Positions 52,122 to 61,081 of a stretch of DNA of 64,000 bases are shown here, piece by piece (within the stretch, counting starts at the first letter, position 1; each line of letters opens with the position of its first letter). The stretch spans positions 1 to 64,000 of the forward strand of contig JAMPGZ010000011.1 in the NCBI GenBank assembly GCA_023663655.1, given 5' to 3'. Under the pieces are notes generated by a model. That model had not been told where the DNA came from, searched no databases, and worked only from the letters and a program-made list of their open reading frames with translations. Position numbers and translations under genes: made by a program. Source of the DNA: Lachnospiraceae bacterium (lineage in GTDB: Bacteria > Bacteroidota > Bacteroidia > Bacteroidales > Muribaculaceae).

Positions 52122-53087
52122 ATGAAGGGAAACGGATTGAAAATAGCAAGAATCATTGTGTCGCTGGCGGTGTTTTTCGCCGTCACGCTGCTGTGGGTAT
52201 GTTATGGACCTGCGGTTGCGCGCTATATGGCATGGGCTACCAAAATCCAGATTTTCCCGATGGCGATGGCTCTATCGGTGACCATGGCGGCATTCTGGGT
52301 GCTGGTGGCGTGGCTGTTCGGGCGCATCTACTGCTCGTCGGTGTGTCCGCTTGGCACATGGTTTGACATAGTGGGGGCAGCAGGGCGACGAAGCCGTCAA
52401 GGCTCGTTGCGCGACTATCATTATTCACCGGCGCTCAACCGCTGGCGTTATGGCTCATTGCTTGTCGTGCTTGTGTGCTTCATCGGCGAGGTCACTATTG
52501 TTCCCGCGCTCATTGATCCTTACAGCATCTACGGGCAGGCGGTTGTCAATCTTTTGAAACCATGCTGGGGCTATGCCTGCAATTTCATGTCGCGTCTCGG
52601 CGAAATGACCGGGCTATGGCATTTCGGGCAGGTGAAAATCATTACGGCGGGCGTATTCTACACGGCGCTTTCCGGGGCGATTCTGCTTTCGGTGAGCATT
52701 CCTGCGTGGATGTATGGCAGAACCTACTGCAACTCGATATGTCCTATAGGCACGGTGTTAGGGATGTGTAGCCGCCAATCGCTGTGGCACATAGATATCG
52801 ATACTGACCTTTGCACCAACTGCCGTAAGTGCGAGCACGTGTGCAAAGCGTCATGCATAAATATGGATGACCACGTGGTCGACGGCTCGCGTTGCGTGAA
52901 TTGCTTTGACTGTCTTGCGGTGTGTCCCGACGACGCTATCTTCTACCGCATGGCACGCAAGCAACTGTCGTTACCTATGATGCAACGCGTGAATCCTCCG
53001 GGAGTCAATGCCACGGCATCGTGCGCCTCAGCCGAGACCACATCTTATAATCAGACTAAACAAAACGACAATGAAACAATATCTTGA
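52122..53087 (+). CDS. Membrane 4Fe-4S ferredoxin (NapH/CcoG-like)
   Basis: A 321-residue protein with about five membrane segments. The family's two conserved cysteine pairs are in the loops CSSVCPLG and CNSICPIG, and a C-terminal double [4Fe-4S] ferredoxin domain has [15 protein letters not shown] and [12 protein letters not shown]. Relatives pass electrons from quinol in nitrate reduction (NapH) or assist cytochrome oxidase assembly (CcoG/RdxA). No such complex is beside it here. It overlaps thyA by 17 bases, so the three downstream genes form one operon; the reason for pairing with folate/thymidylate genes is not known. Confidence 0.88.
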   Translation: MKGNGLKIARIIVSLAVFFAVTLLWVCYGPAVARYMAWATKIQIFPMAMALSVTMAAFWVLVAWLFGRIYCSSVCPLGTWFDIVGAAGRRSRQGSLRDYHYSPALNRWRYGSLLVVLVCFIGEVTIVPALIDPYSIYGQAVVNLLKPCWGYACNFMSRLGEMTGLWHFGQVKIITAGVFYTALSGAILLSVSIPAWMYGRTYCNSICPIGTVLGMCSRQSLWHIDIDTDLCTNCRKCEHVCKASCINMDDHVVDGSRCVNCFDCLAVCPDDAIFYRMARKQLSLPMMQRVNPPGVNATASCASAETTSYNQTKQNDNETIS

Positions 53088-53865
53088 CCTCCTGCGCCAT
53101 GTGAAAGAGAATGGCGTGCAAAAAAGCGACCGCACCGGTACCGGCACTCGAAGTGTGTTTGGCTACCAGATGCGATTTAACCTTGACGACGGATTTCCGT
53201 TGCTGACTACCAAAAAACTGCATCTGAAGTCGATCATCTACGAGCTGTTGTGGTTCCTGAAGGGCGACACCAATGTGCATTATCTTCAGGAAAACGGGGT
53301 GAGGATATGGAATGAATGGGCTGATCCCGACGGATCGGTGGGTCACATCTATGGCTATCAGTGGCGTTCATGGCCTGACTACAAGGGCGGGCACATCGAC
53401 CAGATAGCCGAGGTGATAAAGACCATAAAGGAGAATCCCGATTCGCGCCGCATCCTGGTGAGCGCATGGAATGTAGCCGACCTCGGCAACATGAATCTGC
53501 CCCCGTGCCATCTGCTTTTCCAGTTCTATGTCGCCGACGGGCGTCTGAGCCTTCAGCTCTATCAGCGTTCGGCTGATACGTTTTTGGGCGTTCCGTTCAA
53601 CATCGCTTCCTACGCGTTGCTGCTCATGATGGTGGCTCAGGTGACAGGCTTGAAAGCCGGTGACTTTATCCACACGCTCGGCGATGCCCACATCTATAAT
53701 GACCACATCGAGCAGGTGGATCTGCAATTGACGCGTGATCCGCGTCCGCTGCCACGCATGAAGCTCAATCCTGACGTGAAGTCGATATTTGACTTTAAGT
53801 ATGAGGACTTCACGCTTGAGGATTATGATCCGCATCCCCACATAAAAGCCAAGGTGTCGGTATGA
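53071..53865 (+). CDS. thyA: Thymidylate synthase
   Basis: A 264-residue enzyme, exactly the E. coli ThyA length. It methylates dUMP to dTMP using methylene-tetrahydrofolate and yields dihydrofolate. The catalytic cysteine is in [47 protein letters not shown] and the C-terminal [12 protein letters not shown] are present. The ATG at 53071 is chosen because it gives the standard MKQYLDLL start; the upstream frame would overlap the ferredoxin gene more. Overlaps folA by 4 bases. Confidence 0.97.
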   Translation: MKQYLDLLRHVKENGVQKSDRTGTGTRSVFGYQMRFNLDDGFPLLTTKKLHLKSIIYELLWFLKGDTNVHYLQENGVRIWNEWADPDGSVGHIYGYQWRSWPDYKGGHIDQIAEVIKTIKENPDSRRILVSAWNVADLGNMNLPPCHLLFQFYVADGRLSLQLYQRSADTFLGVPFNIASYALLLMMVAQVTGLKAGDFIHTLGDAHIYNDHIEQVDLQLTRDPRPLPRMKLNPDVKSIFDFKYEDFTLEDYDPHPHIKAKVSV

Positions 53866-54359
53866 GCGCTACGGTTTCGATTATAGTCGCCATGACTCCG
53901 TCGGGAGCTATAGGGCGCAACGGCGATCTGCTATATCATATAAGCACCGACCTGAAGCGGTTCAAGGCGGTGACAATGGGAAAGCCGGTGGTGATGGGGC
54001 GTAAAACTTTTGAGTCGCTTCCCGGCGGCGCTTTGCCCGGGCGCAGAAATATTGTCATAACCCGAAACAAGGGATATGAGGCTCCGGGAATAGAGGTTGC
54101 CGGCTCGCTTGATGATGCTCTTGCTTTGGTTGCTGATGTCGAGGAGGTGATGATAATAGGCGGAGCCGAAATCTATCGTATGGCGAGCGAGGTGGCTCAG
54201 CGTGTGTATCTCACGCTCATTGATTCCGAGGTTGCCGATGCTGATACTTTTATCGCTCCGTTTGGTAAAGAAACGTGGGCGATCTTAGAGGAATCTGACC
54301 CCATGACCGACCCACGTTCAGGTGTGGTGTATAGATTTTTAAATCTTGAGCGGAGATGA
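53862..54359 (+). CDS. folA: Dihydrofolate reductase
   Basis: A 165-residue enzyme that reduces dihydrofolate, the product of ThyA, back to tetrahydrofolate with NADPH. Features: [20 protein letters not shown], the active-site acidic residue in [32 protein letters not shown], and [13 protein letters not shown]. It overlaps thyA through ATGA, giving tight co-translation. The pair makes the thymidylate cycle self-contained. Confidence 0.96.
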   Translation: MSATVSIIVAMTPSGAIGRNGDLLYHISTDLKRFKAVTMGKPVVMGRKTFESLPGGALPGRRNIVITRNKGYEAPGIEVAGSLDDALALVADVEEVMIIGGAEIYRMASEVAQRVYLTLIDSEVADADTFIAPFGKETWAILEESDPMTDPRSGVVYRFLNLERR

Positions 54360-54369
54360 CATGCGGTCA

Positions 54370-55260
54370 TCATTCGATGTAGCCGAATGAGCGTAGCTTG
54401 TTCTCGCGGTTTCGCCAGTCTTTCTCGACCTTCACGAACAGTTCGAGATACACGTGCTTGTCGAAGAATTTCTCAATATCTTTGCGGGCTTCAGTGCCTA
54501 TTTTCTTCAGCATGCTGCCGCCTTTTCCGATGATGATGCCTTTTTGGGAGTCGCGCTCTACATAGATCACTGTCATGATGTGGATGCTGTCCTCCTTTTC
54601 GTCAAACTTTTCGACTACCACTTCTACTGAATAAGGCACCTCTTTGTCGAGATGGAGCAATAGTTTCTCGCGAATGATTTCAGTGACGAAGAATCGTGCC
54701 GGTTTGTCGGTGAGCGCGTCTTTTCCAAAATATGGTGGAGCCACCGGAAGCAGCTCGATGATGCGGTTCATCAGCACATTCACATTGAATCCGAGTTTTG
54801 CCGATGTGGGAAGGATTTCGGCATTTGGAAGCAGCTTGTGCCAGCGGTCCACTATCTCGTTCAGCTCGTCATTGCCTTTCAACAGGTCAACCTTATTGAT
54901 TACCAACAGCACAGGCACTTTCTCCTTTGCCACCTTTTCAAGGAAGTCGGCGTTCTTGGTGGGATCCTCGACCACATCGGTCACATACAGAAGCACATCG
55001 GCATCGGTGAGCGCTCCTTCCGAGAATTCACGCATCGCCTCCTGCATCTTATAGTTTGGCTTCAGCACGCCGGGGGTGTCGGAAAACACGATCTGGTAAT
55101 CGTCGGTGTTCACTATGCCGGTTATGCGGTGTCGTGTGGTCTGGGCTTTTGATGTAATGATACTGATGCGTTCGCCGACCAAGTCATTCATCAATGTGGA
55201 CTTGCCGACATTAGGATTGCCAACGATGTTGACAAACCCTGATTTATGATTTTCGTTCAT
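54370..55260 (-). CDS. era: GTPase Era
   Basis: A 296-residue GTPase needed for 30S ribosome assembly. The G domain has GNPNVGKST (G1), DTPG (G3) and NKVD (G4); the C-terminal KH domain has KGIIIGKGGSMLKKIG, which binds the 3' end of 16S rRNA. The ATG at 55260 (MNENHKSG) is chosen; the frame upstream to 55416 runs through the leader element and is not protein. The gene lies 10 bases beyond folA on the opposite strand. A weak box, TATATTTA (55291-55284, minus), lies between the leader terminator and the ATG. Confidence 0.95.
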   Translation of the reverse strand: MNENHKSGFVNIVGNPNVGKSTLMNDLVGERISIITSKAQTTRHRITGIVNTDDYQIVFSDTPGVLKPNYKMQEAMREFSEGALTDADVLLYVTDVVEDPTKNADFLEKVAKEKVPVLLVINKVDLLKGNDELNEIVDRWHKLLPNAEILPTSAKLGFNVNVLMNRIIELLPVAPPYFGKDALTDKPARFFVTEIIREKLLLHLDKEVPYSVEVVVEKFDEKEDSIHIMTVIYVERDSQKGIIIGKGGSMLKKIGTEARKDIEKFFDKHVYLELFVKVEKDWRNRENKLRSFGYIE

Positions 55261-55335
55261 ACACTTGAATTTTTTTCGGTTTCTAAATATACATATATAA
55301 GTATAACAAAGCAAATCGGGAAAATATTGCACCGT

Positions 55336-55421
55336 CATAAAATTACTACGGGCGAGTCTCCCGACCCACCCGTAATAATTAACCTTAAATCTAATACCAT
55401 GAAAAACACAGTGCAAATATA
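55336..55421 (-). ncRNA. Promoter-leader-terminator element upstream of era
   Basis: Minus strand: -7 box TATATTTG (55421-55414), the 31-base core (55409-55379) identical to the argS copy, then a hairpin with 12 pairs between 55380-55369 and 55352-55341 (one U-G) plus an inner GGGTC-GGGA-GACTC, followed by TTTT. Predicted RNA about 75 nt. The hairpin sequence differs completely from the argS copy while the core and layout are the same, which argues for conserved function rather than recent duplication alone. Confidence 0.7.
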
Positions 55422-55546
55422 GTAATTATAACTACTAAACACGGGGGATGGTGAATGGTTCGCTAAAAATGCAAGTTTAACATTAGTTAACATTGTTTGT
55501 CGGTCATTCTGAGTAATTTTACAATCAAAATAAAAAATCTAATTCA

Positions 55547-56257
55547 ATGAGAATAAAAATCTTGGTAGTAGATGACGAGGAAGCTCTCGGCGAAATTTTA
55601 AAATATAACCTTGAGCTTGACGGTTACGAAGTAGATACCGCTCTGTCGGCAGAGGAGGCTCTTACTATGGACCTGTCAAGTTATTCGCTCTTCATCCTTG
55701 ACATAATGATGGACCAGCTTAGCGGATTTGATTTCGCGAAGCAGTTGAAAAACAATACATCGACTGAGAACACACCTATCATATTCTGCTCGGCTCTCAA
55801 TGGAGAGGACGACACGGTTATGGGGCTTAATCTCGGTGGCGATGACTATATCACCAAGCCGTTTGTGATAAGTGAGGTGCTTGCGAGAGTGCGTGCCGTG
55901 TTGCGCCGCAGCCATGTTTCTCAGCAGTATGCCTACAATCTGTCGAAAGGTATCCAGGAACCCGACATTGTGTTCAAGACTATGCGTGTCGACCGCAACG
56001 AGAAGACCTGCTATCTCAACGGCGAGCCGGTGGCTTTGACAAAAACCGAGTTTGAGATATTGATGTTCTTCCTCACTCACCGCGGCAGGATTTATTCGCG
56101 CGAGGAGATCATACGTGAGGTGTGGCCCGGAGAAACTGTCGTGTCCAATCGTACAATCGACACCAACATCACCCGACTGCGTAAAAAAATAGAGCCTTAC
56201 GGGAACAATATCATCACTCGTTTAGGTTTCGGTTATGGTTTTAAGGAGACGGTTTAG
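55547..56257 (+). CDS. OmpR-family response regulator
   Basis: A 236-residue regulator. The receiver domain (about 1-118) has acidic DD at 9-10, the phosphorylation site Asp52 in LFILDIMMD, a threonine/serine position in FCSAL and the lysine in YITKPF. The C-terminal winged-helix DNA-binding domain has VALTKTEFEILMFFLTHRGRIYSREEII and VSNRTIDTNITRLRKKI. It is translated with the histidine kinase gene downstream (23-base overlap). The target genes are unknown; it is not a clear match to RprY. Confidence 0.92.
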   Translation: MRIKILVVDDEEALGEILKYNLELDGYEVDTALSAEEALTMDLSSYSLFILDIMMDQLSGFDFAKQLKNNTSTENTPIIFCSALNGEDDTVMGLNLGGDDYITKPFVISEVLARVRAVLRRSHVSQQYAYNLSKGIQEPDIVFKTMRVDRNEKTCYLNGEPVALTKTEFEILMFFLTHRGRIYSREEIIREVWPGETVVSNRTIDTNITRLRKKIEPYGNNIITRLGFGYGFKETV

Positions 56258-57722
56258 CTACTGGGGTAGGCTGTTTCTTCCGCTCATTGTGTTTTTGTGG
56301 GGGTTGATCGCCATTCAGGCATATTCCCGCTACAATAGCGAGAAGGAATTCCGCACTGAGCAATTGGCTAATGACCTTGAGCTTATTAATGCCCGTATCA
56401 TCGATGCTTACGAGAATGACGTAGAGCTTGAGCCGTTCATCAAGTTCATCGAAAATTATTATGACGACACCGAGCTCAACGGTGTGCGCATATCGATTTA
56501 CGATGATAATGACAGCTTGATGTTCAGCAGCGGTGTGCCTATACCTATTTATATAGACTCTGACACAGTCCCGGAATTTGCCGAGGCAGTGGCGAGCGGC
56601 CATGGAACCGCGTTGCGCCATAGTTCGGTTATTGACAAATTCTATTTCTTCGATGTGCGCCGCAGTGAAGACGGCAAGATCTATGTGCATACCGCGATGC
56701 CTTACACCGAAGCGCTGATAAAATCGGTGACTGTCGATAGCGGAATGTGGAATGTGTTGCTGCTCATCGCTACGGTGGCTACTCTTTTCTTGTTCTTTTT
56801 TACGCGTTATCTTGCCAAGAACGTGAAGCTGCTTCATTCATTTGCCATAAAGGCGGCAAATGGCGAAGAGATTGATGACACGGTGCCATTCTCAAAAGAT
56901 GAACTCGGCGATGTGTCGCGACGTATTGTGTCTCTTTACAGGGATAAAGCTGAAGCCAATGAGCGTTCGGAGCGGGAGCATCGTCTTGCTTTGAAGATTA
57001 ACGAGGAGAAAATGAGGATGACCAAGCAGCTCACCAACAACATAAATCATGAGCTGAAAACTCCGGTGGGAGTGATAAAGGGGTATCTTGACACGCTCGC
57101 CGAGCATCCCGACATGGACGAGGCGGCAAGGCAACGCTTTCTTAACAAAGCTCGCGAACACATGGATCGCCTTTGCGTCATGCTCAATGACCTATCGTCG
57201 ATGACTCGCCTTGAAGATGGCGGTGCCGGAGTGATGAGGGAAAAGATCGATTTCAGCGAGCTGGTGCAGAATCTTTCGATGGAGCTGAAGAATATCCAGT
57301 TGAACAACGGGGTACAGTTTGTTTATAATCTGCCGCCTCATTGTCTCGTGCTGGGTAATTACAACCTGCTTTACGGAATGGTTATAAATCTGGTGCGTAA
57401 TGCCGATTTCCATAGTCATGGAACCGAGTGCGGGATAAAGCTGTTGTCGGAAAACAATCGTGAGTACCGATTTTCATTTTATGACAATGGCACCGGCGTG
57501 GGAGAAGAGCATCTGCCTCATCTTTTTGAACGATTTTACCGCATCGATAAAGGTCGCTCGCGTAAAGTGGGCGGAACAGGGCTGGGACTGCCCATCGTGA
57601 AGAATACCATCAATGTGATGGGTGGCACCATTAATGTTAAAAACAGGGTCGAAGGAGGCCTTGAATTCGTGTTTACCTTGCCTAAATGGAAAGAAAACGA
57701 GGCAAATAAGCCGAGTGCCTGA
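56235..57722 (+). CDS. Sensor histidine kinase
   Basis: A 495-residue membrane kinase. Membrane helices lie at about 11-29 and 172-190, with a periplasmic sensor of about 140 residues in between (no family recognised). A HAMP-like linker follows, then HisKA with the phospho-accepting His272 in NINHELKTPVG, and the ATPase domain with the N box (NLVRNADFH), G1 (DNGTGVG), F box (FERFYRID) and G2 (GGTGLGLPIVKN). It pairs with the response regulator just upstream. The signal sensed is unknown. Confidence 0.92.
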   Translation: MVLRRRFSYWGRLFLPLIVFLWGLIAIQAYSRYNSEKEFRTEQLANDLELINARIIDAYENDVELEPFIKFIENYYDDTELNGVRISIYDDNDSLMFSSGVPIPIYIDSDTVPEFAEAVASGHGTALRHSSVIDKFYFFDVRRSEDGKIYVHTAMPYTEALIKSVTVDSGMWNVLLLIATVATLFLFFFTRYLAKNVKLLHSFAIKAANGEEIDDTVPFSKDELGDVSRRIVSLYRDKAEANERSEREHRLALKINEEKMRMTKQLTNNINHELKTPVGVIKGYLDTLAEHPDMDEAARQRFLNKAREHMDRLCVMLNDLSSMTRLEDGGAGVMREKIDFSELVQNLSMELKNIQLNNGVQFVYNLPPHCLVLGNYNLLYGMVINLVRNADFHSHGTECGIKLLSENNREYRFSFYDNGTGVGEEHLPHLFERFYRIDKGRSRKVGGTGLGLPIVKNTINVMGGTINVKNRVEGGLEFVFTLPKWKENEANKPSA

Positions 57723-57774
57723 AATTTTATTTAAATTGGAATATTGCTGTAATCGCTTTGTAATATCGAAGTGC

Positions 57775-58017
57775 TATCTTTGCATTACAAAATTAACCAA
57801 CGGGTTAATTGAAGATATCACAATCAATATCACAAAAACGCAGTATTTGCAAGGTTTATAGTAATTTTATTTGAATAATATATGTGGGCTCGGCCTTTCT
57901 TGAAAAGCGAGGCACCGATTTCTCGGAAAGAGTGGGTAGACATCGAGAAGATAAAAACCGTTACCACAGAAAACATATTATTTCTATCAAAAGGCTCCCA
58001 ATCGGGAGCCTTTCCTT
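57775..58017 (+). ncRNA. Probable small RNA with own promoter and terminator
   Basis: A TATCTTTG box (57775-57782) leads to a predicted start near 57789, immediately followed by a perfect 8-bp hairpin AATTAACC-AACG-GGTTAATT (57791-57810). A long-range stem pairs AATAATAT (57874-57881) with ATATTATT (57975-57982) and TGTGG (57883-57887) with CCACA (57964-57968). It encloses hairpins at 57889-57911 and 57915-57926. A terminator, AAAGGCTCCC-AATC-GGGAGCCTTT (57990-58013), ends it. The predicted RNA is about 230 nt. An open frame crosses it into the TPR gene, but the terminator and helices explain the sequence better. The gap 57723-58094 holds nothing else. Confidence 0.6.
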
Positions 58018-58043
58018 TTAATTCCAAAAAGATGAGGGGAATG

Positions 58044-58074
58044 TTGCAAGGGCGTTTTTTTTTGCGTAAGTTTG
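58044..58074 (+). promoter_or_regulatory. TPR gene promoter
   Basis: TTG (58044-58046), 20 bases, TAAGTTTG (58067-58074). The ATG follows 20 bases later. Confidence 0.75.
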
Positions 58075-58094
58075 CATTTAATAAATTGCAAAAA

Positions 58095-61070
58095 ATGAGG
58101 AAACTTATCATATTGCCCGTAGCCATGTTGACGGCATTGTCGGGTATGTCGCAGATTAATTCGCCCAAACCTGACGGAAGCTTGCTGAGAGGCGAACTCA
58201 TGTTGCTCGACAAAACTTATTATGGAACTATAGATCAAATTTCCAATGTGCGTCCCGGCGAGTTCTCCGGCACGGAACGTGAACGTGCAGCCATCGCTCT
58301 TGCCTCGGGATATATGCTCTCCGGAAATCTTCAGGAGGCACGGCGGCTCTTCGAGGAGTTTGTCGATGAATTTCCTGTCTCTCCCAATTGCATCACGGCA
58401 CGTATGGGTATCGCCGACTGTTATTTCTATGAAGGCAACTACCGTAAGGCATTGAAGGCATATCGTGTTGTCGACAGTGGATCGCTCAATCTGTCGGCGG
58501 CTGAAGATTACACCTACCGCACCTCATTCTGCCACCTCATGCTCGGCGATTTCGATGAGGCTGAATCCGGTTTCGAGTCGTTGACCTATGTGCCCCGCTA
58601 TCGTTCGGCAGCTCTTTTTTATCAGGGTTACATAAATTATGCTCAAGGCGCCTATGCTAAGTCAAAGAGATTTTTCAGTGAGGTCGACGAAAGCTGTCCA
58701 CCCGGCAACATGGCACCTTACTATCTTGCTCAGATAGCCTACATCGACGGTGATTACCGAAAGGCTCTGTCAATGTCGCGTGAGCATATCGATGACATTA
58801 AGGAATATCGTCCGGAACTGAGACGCATAGCCGGCGAGTCGCTTTATAATCTTGGCGAGGAGCGTCAGGCTATAGACTACCTTAACCAATACATCTCGGA
58901 GACTTCCGATCCTCAGTTGTCGGCTCTTTACATTCTCGGAGTAAGCTACTATAAGGAGGGCAATTACGCCAAGGCTATCGAGACTCTCGGAAAAGTCACC
59001 TCGTCCAACGATGCGATGGGGCAGTCGGCTTACCTTTACATCGGGCAGAGCTACCTGAAGGAGGGCAATGCCAATGCCGCTCTTCTCGCTCTTGAAAAGG
59101 CATACCGCATGGACTTTGACCGCAATGTGAGTGAAACGGCATTTTTCAACTATGCTGTGGCTCGAAGCGAGGGGGGAAGAACTCCGTTCGGAAGTTCGGT
59201 GGATATGTTTGAATATTTTCTAAAGCAATACCCCAATTCCCGTTATGCTCCTGAGGTGCAGGAGTACCTTGTCACCGGCTATATGACCGATGATAATTAT
59301 GAGAAGGCTCTTGCTTCGATAAAGAAAATACGCCGTCCGTCGGCTGGCATACTTAAAGCAAAACAGAGGGTGCTCTACACTCTCGGCTCGAGGGATCTTG
59401 CATCGGGCAAGGCTTCGCTGGCTCTTGAACGCTTCAAGGAAGCCCGTTCCATATCAGGCGGCGACAAGACCATAGCGGCTGAATGCAACCTCTGGATAGG
59501 CGATTGCTATTACAGGCTCGGAAAGTATTCCGATGCCTCAAAAGCATTGACCGATTATATTAAAGCGGCTGGAACCTCTTCGCCCAACCGTGCTCTCGCT
59601 TATTATGACTTGGGCTACAGCCGGTTTGCTGAGAAGAAATATGATGCGGCACGCAAGGATTTCGAGCGTGTGATAAGTGCTCCCGGCAATCTTGGCGACG
59701 GTATCGTTGCCGATGCCTACAACCGCGTGGGCGACTGCTATTACTATATGTCGCAGTTCGGAAAGGCTGAACAGAGCTATGAGAAGTCATATTCCATGAA
59801 CCCGTCAACCGGCGATTATGCGCTCTACCAAAAGGCGATGATGAAGGGACTCGGCAGGGATTACAACGGAAAAATACAGTTGCTCGATGAGATGACAGCC
59901 GCCTACCCCACATCGGGATTGATTCCGGCGGCATTGCTTGAGAAAGCTGAAAGCTATGTGTCGCTTGGCAGAAGCGGCGACGCGGTCAATCTTTATCGTG
60001 AGCTTGTGAGAAAATACCCTTCTACTTCGCAGGGACGTAACGGATATATACAGCTTGCCGTCACCTTGCAGGGGCAAGGAAAAACAGGCGAGGCTATCGA
60101 CACGTATAAGAAGGTGATACGCACTTATCCTACAAGCGAGGAGGCAAGAGTGGCTTCTGACGACCTGAAGCGCATACTTGCCGATGCCGGACGTCTGAAC
60201 GAATATACATCGTTCATAGCCTCGGTGCCCAATGCTCCCAAATTTGAAATTTCGGAGATGGACGGACTCACATTCCAGGCGGCTGAGAAAGCCTACCTGC
60301 TTGACAACAGCAGCACCCGCCGTCTCAAAGACTACATATCGCAATATCCCGGTGGCAGACATGAGGCACAGGCGTTGTATTACTTGAGCGAAGCATCTAT
60401 GGCTGCGGGCAATGAAGCCGAGGCTCTGAAATATGCCACAAGAATCGTGGAGAAATATCCTGACAGTGACGCGGTAGAGGATGCCCTTGCCGTGAAGGGA
60501 ACGGTGGAATATAATTCAGGCAACGGAGAAAAGGCGCTGTCCACTTTCCGCCAGCTTGAACAGCGTGCGTCGGTGACTCGCAATATCGTGACAGCACGTC
60601 TCGGCATAATGAGAGTGTCGAGCGATCTGGGCAAGCATAAGGATGTGATAAATGTAGCCGACCGGTTGCTCGCGTCGGAATCTCTTCCGTCAGCCAACCG
60701 TCAGGAAGTTGTTTATTCACGTGCCCTCGCGCTTTCTAAAACAGGTCGTGGTGCTGATGCTGCCAAGGAGTGGGAGGCTCTTGCCAAGAACACCGATGAT
60801 CTTTACGGAGCTAAAGCCGCTTATTATCTGGGGCAGTATTACTTTGACGAAGGGCAGACTAAGAAAGCGCGCAGCGTGACCGAGAAGCTCATCGATTCCA
60901 ATACGCCTCACTCTTACTGGCTCGCCCGTGGCTACATATTGTTGAGCGACATATACAAGAAGCAGGGCAATGATTTCGAGGCGCGTGAGTATCTCAAGAG
61001 CCTCAAGGAGAATTACCCCGGTAAAGAGAGCGACATATTCATGATGATTGACAAGCGTCTAAATAAGTAA
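58095..61070 (+). CDS. Secreted tetratricopeptide-repeat protein
   Basis: A 991-residue protein with a signal peptide (MRKLIILPVAMLTALSGMSQ). About 20 TPR-like helical hairpins fill the rest, for example GNLQEARRLFEEFVDEFP, YRKALKAYRVVDSG, YAKAIETLGKVTSS, GEAIDTYKKVIRTYPTS and EKALSTFRQLEQR. The pattern resembles BamD/YbgF-type envelope assembly proteins but the length is much greater. It is followed after 11 bases by an outer-membrane barrel gene, so the two may act together at the outer membrane. The ATG at 58095 is chosen because it starts the signal peptide directly after a consensus promoter; the frame reaching back to 57882 crosses a terminator. Confidence 0.85.
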   Translation: MRKLIILPVAMLTALSGMSQINSPKPDGSLLRGELMLLDKTYYGTIDQISNVRPGEFSGTERERAAIALASGYMLSGNLQEARRLFEEFVDEFPVSPNCITARMGIADCYFYEGNYRKALKAYRVVDSGSLNLSAAEDYTYRTSFCHLMLGDFDEAESGFESLTYVPRYRSAALFYQGYINYAQGAYAKSKRFFSEVDESCPPGNMAPYYLAQIAYIDGDYRKALSMSREHIDDIKEYRPELRRIAGESLYNLGEERQAIDYLNQYISETSDPQLSALYILGVSYYKEGNYAKAIETLGKVTSSNDAMGQSAYLYIGQSYLKEGNANAALLALEKAYRMDFDRNVSETAFFNYAVARSEGGRTPFGSSVDMFEYFLKQYPNSRYAPEVQEYLVTGYMTDDNYEKALASIKKIRRPSAGILKAKQRVLYTLGSRDLASGKASLALERFKEARSISGGDKTIAAECNLWIGDCYYRLGKYSDASKALTDYIKAAGTSSPNRALAYYDLGYSRFAEKKYDAARKDFERVISAPGNLGDGIVADAYNRVGDCYYYMSQFGKAEQSYEKSYSMNPSTGDYALYQKAMMKGLGRDYNGKIQLLDEMTAAYPTSGLIPAALLEKAESYVSLGRSGDAVNLYRELVRKYPSTSQGRNGYIQLAVTLQGQGKTGEAIDTYKKVIRTYPTSEEARVASDDLKRILADAGRLNEYTSFIASVPNAPKFEISEMDGLTFQAAEKAYLLDNSSTRRLKDYISQYPGGRHEAQALYYLSEASMAAGNEAEALKYATRIVEKYPDSDAVEDALAVKGTVEYNSGNGEKALSTFRQLEQRASVTRNIVTARLGIMRVSSDLGKHKDVINVADRLLASESLPSANRQEVVYSRALALSKTGRGADAAKEWEALAKNTDDLYGAKAAYYLGQYYFDEGQTKKARSVTEKLIDSNTPHSYWLARGYILLSDIYKKQGNDFEAREYLKSLKENYPGKESDIFMMIDKRLNK

Positions 61071-61081
61071 AATTGAAAGTG

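Noticed and set aside
55261-55416. N-terminal extension of Era
   Set aside because: It would translate the leader hairpin and promoter; the family starts at the ATG at 55260.
57882-58094. N-terminal extension of the TPR protein
   Set aside because: It crosses a strong terminator and the gene's own promoter, and it would bury the signal peptide inside the protein.
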